Positions 6,772 through 11,377 of a stretch of DNA of 11,377 bases are shown here, in pieces. Under the pieces are notes generated by a model. That model ran no database searches. It worked only from the letters and a program-made list of their open reading frames with translations, and had not been told where the DNA came from. Source of the stretch: Spirochaetaceae bacterium (GTDB taxonomy: Bacteria; Spirochaetota; Spirochaetia; Treponematales; Breznakiellaceae). Every line of letters begins with the position of its first letter. The stretch's first letter is position 1. The DNA lies in the NCBI GenBank assembly GCA_031269165.1, contig JAISZQ010000066.1:1-11377 (forward strand), given 5' to 3'. The translations under genes and the position numbers were made by a program.

Positions 6772-7273
6772 AACACCGCGAAACAGCAACGATATTGCCG
6801 CCGCCTCGCCATGCCGACGAACCCGACGTCATTGCAAGCGAGCCCCCCGTCATTGCGAGCGAAGCGCGGCAATCCAGAGGGCACGCCCCTCGACTGGATT
6901 GCTTCGCCGCTTCGCGGTTCGCAATGACGACAGACCCGACGTCATTGCGAGCGGGCCGCTCGAAGAGCGGAGCGAAGCAATCCAGCGTGAAAGCCTCCCC
7001 CGTCTGGATTGCTTCGCCGCTTCGCGCCTCGCCATGCCGACGAACCCGACGTCATTGCGAGCGAGCCCCTCGTCATTACGAGCGGAGCGAAGCAATCCAG
7101 TGTGAATGCCTTCCCCGTCTGGATTGCTTCGCCGCTAACGGCCCTGTTGCCGCCGCCTCGCCATGCCGACGAACCCGACATCACTACGAGCAAGTCCCTC
7201 CGTCATTGCGAGCGGAGCGAAGCAATCCAAGGTGAGGGCCTTCTCCGTCTGGATTGCTTCGCCGCTTCGCGGT

Positions 7274-7336
7274 TCGCAATGACGATGGCCGCCATGTGCC
7301 CCGCAATGACGATCCCGACGTCATTGCGAGCGAGCC
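7274..7336 (+). repeat. 63-bp exact direct repeat inside the array, copy 1
   Basis: Identical to 7547-7609. It covers the end of one palindromic unit, a 36-base joint containing GATGGCCGCCATGTGCCCCG, and the start of the next unit. Such identity between imperfect units indicates recent duplication or gene conversion in the array. Confidence 0.85.
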
Positions 7337-7546
7337 CCTCGTCATTGCGAGCGGAGCGAAGCAATCCAGCGTGAAAACCTTCTCCGTCTGGATTGCTTCG
7401 CCGCTTCGCGCCTCGCAATGACAACTCTCCTGACGTCATTGCGGGCAGGCCCTTCGTCATTGCGAGCGGGCCGCCCGTCATTGCGAGCGAAGCGTGGCAA
7501 TCCAGAGGGCACGCCCCTCGACTGGATTGCTTCGTCGCTTCGCGCC

Positions 7547-7609
7547 TCGCAATGACGATGGCCGCCATGTGCCCCGCAATGACGATCCCGACGTCATTGC
7601 GAGCGAGCC
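7547..7609 (+). repeat. 63-bp exact direct repeat inside the array, copy 2
   Basis: Identical to 7274-7336, offset by 273 bases. The flanking base differs on both sides. The 36-base joint occurs only in these two places. Confidence 0.85.
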
Positions 7610-7870
7610 GCTCGAAGAGCGGAGCGAAGCAATCCAGCGTGAAAGCCTCCCCCGTCTGGATTGCTTCGCCGCTAACAGTCCCGTTGCCGCCGCCTCGCAA
7701 TGACGACACGTCATTGCGGGCGAGCCGCTCGAAGAGCGGAGCGAAGCAATCCAGCGTGAAAGCCTTCTCCGTCTGGATTGCTTCGCCGCTTCGCGGTTCG
7801 CAATGACGACAAACCCGACGTCATTGCGAGCGGGCCGCTCGAAGAGCGGAGCGAAGCAATCCCGTATTCC

Positions 7871-7899
7871 TCATTTTCCATTATCCATTTATCATTTTC
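7871..7899 (+). repeat. 29-bp AT-rich dispersed repeat, copy 1
   Basis: Starts TCATTTTCCATTATCCATTT. All 29 bases recur at 11092-11120, and the first 13 also at 6621-6633. It lies between the half unit that ends the array and the stop codon of the EF-G-like gene. The small CCCC-GTA-GGGG hairpin at 7904-7914 follows it. Confidence 0.75.
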
Positions 7900-7917
7900 C
7901 ATTCCCCGTAGGGGCAT

Positions 7918-10020
7918 CTACTCGTCGTCGCTGTCCTGCGTCATGTAGGGCGAGGCTTTGATCACGTCTTCGGCGATACGGCCGGAGATGGGCGAGTAGT
8001 GCGAAAACTCCACGCTGAACGAGCCCGTGCCCGAGGTGATCGAGCGCAGATCGATGGAATAGCGCAGGAGTTCCGCTGCCGGGGCCTGGGCCTTGATCTC
8101 CACGATGCCGCCGCCGATCGCGTCCTGACCGATGATCTTGCCGCGCTTGCCGGAAAGACCGCTCATCACGTCGCCTAAGTACTTTTCCTCGACAAACACG
8201 GTGAGGTTCATGATCGGCTCGAGCAGGGTCGGAGATGCCGCCGCCATCGCCTTGCGGAACGCGCCCCGGCCCGCGAGTTTGAACGCCAACTCGGATGAAT
8301 CCACCGGATGTTCCTTGCCGTCAACGATCGTTACCTCGACATCGACAACCGGATAACCGGCCATCGTCCCCCGCGCCATCGCCTCGGCGACCCCCTTCTC
8401 CACGCCGGGAATGTAGCCCTTCGAGACCGCCCCGCCGAAGATCGCGTTGTTAAACTTGTAGTAATCGCCTCGCGGCAGGGGCGCGATGTCCAGCACGACT
8501 TTCCCGTACTGACCGTGCCCGCCCGTCTGCTTCTTGTGGGTATGCTCGGCGGATGCCTTCTTCGTGATCGTCTCGCGGAAGGCCACCTTGGGGATGCGCG
8601 TCTCGATCTCGATCTTCTGGTTCTGCTTGATCTTGTCGAGAATGATGTTGATCTGCAACTCGCCCATGCCGGAGATGACCGTCTCCTTCGTTTCCGCGTC
8701 GAAGTTGTAGCGGAACGTGCGGTCTTCCTCGGCGGCGCGGAGCAGGGCCTCGCCCAGTTTGTCTTCGTCTTTCTTTTGCACCGCGTTCACCGCCACCGAA
8801 TGAACCGGTTCCGGGAGACGAAGCGGGAGGAAGAGCGCCCCTTCAGGCAACGCCGCCCCGCTACTCACCGTGTCGTTGGTCTTGAGCGAGGGCGACTTGG
8901 CGATAATGCCTGAGTCCCCCGCGCCAAGTTCCCGAATCTCGGTCAGCTTCTTGCCGACCGCCGTGTAGAGTTTCCCCACCCGCTCTTTCTTGTTTTCCGT
9001 CACGTTAAAAATCTCGGACTCAGGGACAAGTTTCCCCGTGATGACCTTGACATACGACAACTTGCCCGAAAACTGGTCGTAAGACGTTTTCACGACAAAC
9101 GCGGAAAGCGCGCCCTTCTCCATAACGGCAATCTCTTTCTGGCTCCCGTCGGGCAGCACAAGCACGTCTTTCGCCTCGACCGGACTCGGCGCAACCTCGG
9201 CGAAAAAGTCCAGCAACGGGGCAAGCCCCGAATTTTTCACGGCGGCAGAAGCAAAGATCGGCACAAACTGGTTGTGCATATAGGCCTCGATGAGACCGGT
9301 ATGCATCTCCTCCGGGGTCAGCGTCCCCTCCGAAAGATACTTTTCGAGCATCTCGTTGTCGCCCTCGGCTGCCGCCTCGATCAATTTTTCCCGCGCCGCA
9401 TCCACCGCCGCCTGATACTCGGCGGGGACAGCCCCCTCTTTTTCGAGCGAGTCGCCCGCATCGCCGCCCGCAAGATACGCCTTCCCGTTCAGCACGTCGA
9501 TGACACCCTTATAGCCAGACCCCGCGCCCATCGGAATGGAGAACGGCACCGGGTCAACCTTAAACTTTTCCTTAATATCCTCAATCACCCGGTCAAAATC
9601 GGCGCGTTCCTCGTCGAGGCGCGTCACGACGACCGCTCGCGGCTTCTTCCGCTCGTCAAGGTTACGCATCAGCTTTATGGTCTCGATCTGCACCCCGCTC
9701 TTCGCGTCAACCGCCAGCAACGCGGACTCAGAGGAACGGAAGCCCAAAATCGCCTCCCCGGTAAAATCGGACGCTCCCGGCGTATCAAACAGGTTGATCT
9801 TCTTCCCGGCCCGCTCAAAAGAGGCCAGCACCGCATGAACAGAAATTTTCCGTTCCGCCTCTTCAGGCGTCCAGTCGCTCACCGTTTTCCCGCTCTCAAC
9901 CTCGAAAGGCTTCTGGATGACCCCCGCCGCAAAGAGCAGATGCTCAAAAAGCGTCGTCTTCCCCGTCCCGCCGTGTCCTGCCAGAGCCACATTCCGCACA
10001 TCCCCGATCGAATACCCCAT
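7918..10020 (-). CDS. Elongation factor G-like GTPase (EF-G paralogue)
   Basis: 700 residues with full EF-G architecture. The GTPase domain has P-loop GHGGTGKTT (15-23), switch I with DWTPEEAERKIS (49-60), DTPG (79-82), G4 as TRLD (133-136) in place of NKxD, and SAAVKNSG near residue 290. Domains II-III follow, then domain IV with KKQTGGHGQYG and domain V with PIMNLTVFVEEKYLGDVM. EF-G moves tRNAs and mRNA on the ribosome or, with RRF, splits ribosomes. RKIS in place of RGIT and the altered G4 place this protein among EF-G-like paralogues such as Thermus EF-G-2 rather than canonical FusA. Borrelia has two EF-Gs with divided translocation and recycling roles; which role applies here is unknown. 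Start: ATG 10020 follows a GGAGG site and begins with the P-loop region; the frame runs on upstream to 10122 but across the promoter. The palindromic array lies downstream, with no good terminator. Confidence 0.93.
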   Translation of the reverse strand: MGYSIGDVRNVALAGHGGTGKTTLFEHLLFAAGVIQKPFEVESGKTVSDWTPEEAERKISVHAVLASFERAGKKINLFDTPGASDFTGEAILGFRSSESALLAVDAKSGVQIETIKLMRNLDERKKPRAVVVTRLDEERADFDRVIEDIKEKFKVDPVPFSIPMGAGSGYKGVIDVLNGKAYLAGGDAGDSLEKEGAVPAEYQAAVDAAREKLIEAAAEGDNEMLEKYLSEGTLTPEEMHTGLIEAYMHNQFVPIFASAAVKNSGLAPLLDFFAEVAPSPVEAKDVLVLPDGSQKEIAVMEKGALSAFVVKTSYDQFSGKLSYVKVITGKLVPESEIFNVTENKKERVGKLYTAVGKKLTEIRELGAGDSGIIAKSPSLKTNDTVSSGAALPEGALFLPLRLPEPVHSVAVNAVQKKDEDKLGEALLRAAEEDRTFRYNFDAETKETVISGMGELQINIILDKIKQNQKIEIETRIPKVAFRETITKKASAEHTHKKQTGGHGQYGKVVLDIAPLPRGDYYKFNNAIFGGAVSKGYIPGVEKGVAEAMARGTMAGYPVVDVEVTIVDGKEHPVDSSELAFKLAGRGAFRKAMAAASPTLLEPIMNLTVFVEEKYLGDVMSGLSGKRGKIIGQDAIGGGIVEIKAQAPAAELLRYSIDLRSITSGTGSFSVEFSHYSPISGRIAEDVIKASPYMTQDSDDE

Positions 10021-10023
10021 AAA

Positions 10024-10029
10024 TCCTCC
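10024..10029 (-). promoter_or_regulatory. Ribosome-binding site of the EF-G-like gene
   Basis: GGAGGA on the - strand, three bases before ATG 10020 (four after GGAGG). It fixes the start at MGYSIGDVRN rather than at upstream codons of the open frame. Confidence 0.7.
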
Positions 10030-10057
10030 ATCCACATTTTTATAGTTTGCACCGTAC

Positions 10058-10086
10058 AGTATACAACAAAGATTTCGGTTCGTCCA
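10058..10086 (-). promoter_or_regulatory. Promoter of the EF-G-like gene
   Basis: On the - strand, TGGACG (10086-10081) and TATACT (10063-10058) are 17 bases apart. The predicted transcript start near 10051 gives a leader of about 30 bases holding the GGAGG site. The -10 is identical to that of the promoter at 670-698. Confidence 0.6.
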
Positions 10087-10120
10087 GAAGAATTTAATGT
10101 TGAGCAACAATGCCGATTTC

Positions 10121-10147
10121 AAAGGGGAAGCCTTCCATCGTCAACAA
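10121..10147 (-). repeat. TTGTTGAC-type short repeat, inverted copy
   Basis: On the - strand this reads TTGTTGACGATGGAAGGCTT and then a C-run, matching 562-591 and, more loosely, 59-85. It overlaps the outer end of the inverted repeat at 10142-10180, so the two are parts of one composite element, as also at 33-85. Confidence 0.55.
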
Positions 10148-10180
10148 TGTAAGGATTCTTAACCGCGGATTGCGCCGGAT
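10142..10180 (-). repeat. Left inverted repeat flanking the brnTA segment
   Basis: 39 bases whose reverse complement matches 11174-11212 at 35 positions. The inner 22 bases, TTAACC(G/A)CGGATTGCGC onward, differ at one. A third, diverged copy lies at 33-66. Confidence 0.85.
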
Positions 10181-10203
10181 GGCGGCGGATAAGAGGTGAG
10201 GTT

Positions 10204-10302
10204 GTCATTGCGAGACGGTGGCAACAGAGGTGCCGTTAGCGGCAAAGCAATCCAGCCGGAGAAAGCCCTCGCCCTGGATTACTTCGCTTCGCCCTCGATG
10301 AC
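10204..10302. repeat. Isolated palindromic unit of the array family
   Basis: Starts GTCATTGCGAGACGG, contains AAAGCAATCCAGCCGG, then CTGGATTACTTCGCTTCG, and ends CTCGATGAC. It has the same left arm, loop and right arm order as the units at 6828-7863 but is more diverged. It lies 2.3 kb from the array, on the far side of the EF-G-like gene. Confidence 0.8.
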
Positions 10303-10360
10303 GAGGCGGCAGGGCGCGAGCAACGCGAGCCTTCCCAGCGGCTTGGATTCCGCGCCTATT

Positions 10361-10612
10361 TTATGTCCGATCATAATTTTTTTCGAGTCCCTTTTCCATC
10401 ATTTTTCTCAAATAATAATTTATGTATATGGAATATTTTTCATCGTCATCTGTTTTTTCTTCCAGCCATTGTATTACATCTTCATCCAATGAACATTCCA
10501 CTTTTATTTTTTTGGGATGGGGATGTTTTGTCCTTTCTGAACTTTTATACCAGCCATCCAAGGAGTTCATAGTCAAATTTTCCATCGCATCAATTTCTTG
10601 CCTCAACACCAT
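10361..10612 (-). CDS. brnA: BrnA-type antitoxin
   Basis: 83 residues, second gene of a toxin-antitoxin pair. BrnA antitoxins bind and neutralise BrnT and repress their own operon as dimers. The C-terminal part KKIKVECSLDEDVIQWLEEK followed by YSIYINYYLRKMM has the strand-helix-helix pattern of the BrnA/ribbon-helix-helix family; the N-terminal ~35 residues (containing LDGWYKSSERTKHP) would be the toxin-binding part. ATG 10612 lies four bases after the brnT stop. Its ribosome-binding site GAGAGGG overlaps the last brnT codons, so translation is probably coupled. The call rests on the BrnT partner as much as on the sequence; a generic CopG-like antitoxin is the alternative. The AT-rich composition suggests transfer from elsewhere. 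Confidence 0.8.
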   Translation of the reverse strand: MVLRQEIDAMENLTMNSLDGWYKSSERTKHPHPKKIKVECSLDEDVIQWLEEKTDDDEKYSIYINYYLRKMMEKGLEKNYDRT

Positions 10613-10616
10613 AATG

Positions 10617-10925
10617 TTACCCTCTCATAAGAAAATATTTGTCCTGATAAATTTTATCAGCATATCGTGCCGATATAATCCTAATTCTACCGGAATCCAT
10701 CTCTGTTTCCACCACGAAAAGTATATTGTTGTCCACCATACCAACCACCCTATACCGCTCTTCATTATAAGTACTATGAAGAGCGTCATATTCTTCAATT
10801 TTTTCCTCATCATCAAAGACTCTTTTAGCAAAATTGAAATCAATGCCATGTTTTTCTCTGTTTTGTGCATTTTTATCCTCATCCCATTCAAACTTACCGT
10901 CGTCAGTGATTATTGTTCGTCCCAT
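10617..10925 (-). CDS. brnT: BrnT-type toxin
   Basis: 102 residues, the normal BrnT size. BrnT toxins are small RelE-fold ribonucleases that stop translation when free of BrnA. Family features visible are KFEWDEDKNAQNREKHGIDF (about 11-30), FAKRVFDDEE, an ERYRVVGMVDNNILFVVETE strand region, and GRIRIISARYADKIYQDKYF near the end. ATG 10925 follows GAGAGGA at normal spacing. The toxin gene comes first and the antitoxin second, the usual order for this family. Its own promoter is likely at 10957-10985. The gene appears complete and undamaged, so the pair may be active. The codon use and AT-rich sequence differ from the neighbouring EF-G-like gene. Confidence 0.92.
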   Translation of the reverse strand: MGRTIITDDGKFEWDEDKNAQNREKHGIDFNFAKRVFDDEEKIEEYDALHSTYNEERYRVVGMVDNNILFVVETEMDSGRIRIISARYADKIYQDKYFLMRG

Positions 10926-10956
10926 AGCAAAATCCTCTCTATGTATCCCTTCATTA

Positions 10957-10985
10957 GTTTTATTATATCTTCAAAATATGGTCAA
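10957..10985 (-). promoter_or_regulatory. Probable promoter of brnT-brnA
   Basis: On the - strand, TTGACC (10985-10980) and TAAAAC (10962-10957) are 17 bases apart; the -35 is strong and the -10 moderate. A TATAAT lies within the spacer but at only 12 bases from the -35. No clear operator palindrome for BrnA was seen. Confidence 0.45.
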
Positions 10986-11020
10986 GGGCACATTCCGCAT
11001 AACTCCTTCTATCCGCCCTT

Positions 11021-11138
11021 GCGCGCGGTGCGCGAATGGAGAATTGAAAATGGAGAATGTCGTGTTTTGAAAACGGCGCGTTCCCTTCCTGTCATTTTCC
11101 ATTATCCATTTATCATTTTCAATTCGCGCGAAGCGCGC
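11021..11138. repeat. Imperfect inverted repeat with GC-rich ends
   Basis: GAATTGAAAATG (11041-11052) is the exact reverse complement of 11114-11125. The outer ends pair less perfectly: GCGCGCGGTGCGCG at 11021 with GCGCGAAGCGCGC at 11126-11138. The right arm includes the 29-bp repeat at 11092-11120. It looks like a small MITE-like element inside the brnTA segment, upstream of the brnT promoter. Confidence 0.55.
11092..11120 (+). repeat. 29-bp AT-rich dispersed repeat, copy 2
   Basis: Identical over all 29 bases to 7871-7899, 3.2 kb away. In both places it adjoins a GC-rich hairpin. Confidence 0.75.
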
Positions 11139-11173
11139 ATTGCGCGCCCCTCAATCCGTGAAAATTCGCTTCT

Positions 11174-11212
11174 ATCCGGCGCAATCCGTGGTTAAAAATG
11201 CTTCCATTGTTG
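11174..11212 (+). repeat. Right inverted repeat flanking the brnTA segment
   Basis: Reads ATCCGGCGCAATCCGTGG onward and ends CCATTGTTG. Its reverse complement matches 10142-10180 at 35 of 39 positions. The match stops on both sides, so these are the real limits of similarity. Confidence 0.85.
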
Positions 11213-11377
11213 CGGTAATAGCCGTTTTTTCGTTAAACCTGCCTACCGTAGTACATCAAAATAAAATCTAACTCTACGTAAGTCTAATTCCTGTCTAAAC
11301 TTAGACTTAATCTATGCTTATTTAGGGTTCTGACAGCTTTTGCGCTATTTCGTAACTCTTTACCCTGCATAGAATTA
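11213..11377. other. AT-rich non-coding end with nested inverted repeats
   Basis: No gene or RNA gene was recognised. TAAGTCTAA (11279-11287) pairs with TTAGACTTA (11301-11309), GTCTAA (11293-11298) pairs with TTAGAC (11301-11306), and TCTATGC (11311-11317) pairs with GCATAGA (11367-11373). The window ends here, so this could be the upstream region of a gene beyond it. Confidence 0.4.

Larger units (their letters stand above)
6828..7863. repeat. Array of eight full and one half palindromic repeat units
   Basis: Each unit reads GTCATTGCGAGCG...GCGAAGCAATCCAG, a 16-18 base loop, then CTGGATTGCTTCGCCGC...CGCAATGAC, so both halves pair into a long hairpin. Approximate units: 6828-6928, 6941-7040, 7051-7170, 7180-7283, 7320-7422, 7435-7556, 7593-7704, 7710-7807, and a left half at 7820-7863 that stops at the loop. 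Two loop types occur: GCGTGAAAGCC-like, and AGGGCACGCCCCTCGA, itself a small hairpin, in the first and sixth units. Units 2, 7, 8 and 9 also hold CCGCTC-GAA-GAGCGG. Units are about 100 bp and are split by short AC(G)ACxxxCCCGAC joints. REP/MITE-like repeats with the CATTGCGAGCG...AGCAATCC core are widespread in bacteria. No transposase or protein-coding signal is seen; open frames here come from the repeat itself. Confidence 0.92.
10142..11212. other. Repeat-bracketed accessory segment carrying brnT-brnA
   Basis: A 1071-bp segment bounded by 39-bp inverted repeats. Inside are one palindromic array-type unit (10204-10302), the brnA and brnT genes with their promoter, and a second inverted-repeat structure (11021-11138). 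Its toxin-antitoxin part is clearly more AT-rich than the housekeeping genes. No transposase is encoded and no target duplication was recognised. It may be a non-autonomous element, or two dispersed repeats that happen to flank an island. Confidence 0.4.

Noticed and set aside
6372..7806. Long open frames on both strands across the palindromic repeat region, up to 287 codons
   Set aside because: They are made of repeated peptides translated from the same palindromic units in many frames (e.g. SLRAERSNP and RLDCFAA). The repeat simply lacks stop codons in several frames; there is no start-site context or family similarity.
6828..7863. CRISPR array
   Set aside because: Units are long palindromes about 100 bp apart with repeated joints. 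There are no short identical direct repeats separated by unique spacers, and no cas gene is present.
10021..10122. N-terminal extension of the EF-G-like protein by 34 residues
   Set aside because: The extension would run across the -10 box and the GGAGG site. The family starts a few residues before the P-loop, which fits ATG 10020.
10422..11195. 257-codon open frame on the + strand over the brnTA genes
   Set aside because: It is a shadow of brnT-brnA. Its translation is rich in Ile, Phe and Ser from reading AT-rich coding DNA backwards, whereas brnT on the - strand has clear family motifs and ribosome-binding sites.
10142..11212. Complete insertion sequence
   Set aside because: Inverted ends are present, but no transposase or fragment of one was found inside, and no target duplication is evident at the edges.
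1..11377. tRNA, rRNA, riboswitch or other known RNA gene
   Set aside because: No cloverleaf with a TTC-type arm, rRNA-like stretch or recognisable riboswitch core was seen by eye on either strand; a covariance-model search could not be run.

Overview
The window looks like a moderately GC-rich spirochaete chromosome, most likely a Treponema relative. The best evidence is the ~900-residue GreA: a transcript-cleavage domain fused behind a very long helical-repeat region, an architecture known from Treponema and Borrelia. Supporting signs are an EF-G-like paralogue and dense GC-rich palindromic intergenic repeats. No species can be named from the sequence alone.

Layout: 1-669 has no gene and is a mosaic of repeats and hairpins. 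A strong promoter at 670-698 drives a + strand cluster of three genes. These are a helical-repeat protein of unknown function (706-1782), the long greA (1819-4518), and an exported, membrane-anchored vWA-like protein (4505-5551) whose start overlaps the greA stop. Facing it on the - strand is rnz, ribonuclease Z (5633-6553). Between rnz and the next - strand gene lies 1.36 kb without genes. It holds one copy of a ~85-115 bp repeat and an array of eight full and one half palindromic units of about 100 bp. The EF-G-like GTPase (7918-10020, - strand) follows, with its own promoter at 10058-10086.

The right end is AT-rich accessory DNA. A brnT-brnA type II toxin-antitoxin pair (- strand, 10361-10925) sits between 39-bp inverted repeats (10142-10180 and 11174-11212, 35 of 39 positions matching) that belong to a repeat family also present near the left edge. 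The last ~165 bases are AT-rich, with nested inverted repeats and no gene.

The housekeeping content concerns RNA and translation: transcript cleavage (GreA), tRNA 3' end maturation (RNase Z) and a ribosomal translocase-like GTPase. The most unusual content is the amount of repeat DNA, the repeat-bracketed toxin-antitoxin module, the apparently leaderless start of the first operon, and the non-canonical parts of GreA, the vWA protein and the EF-G-like protein.
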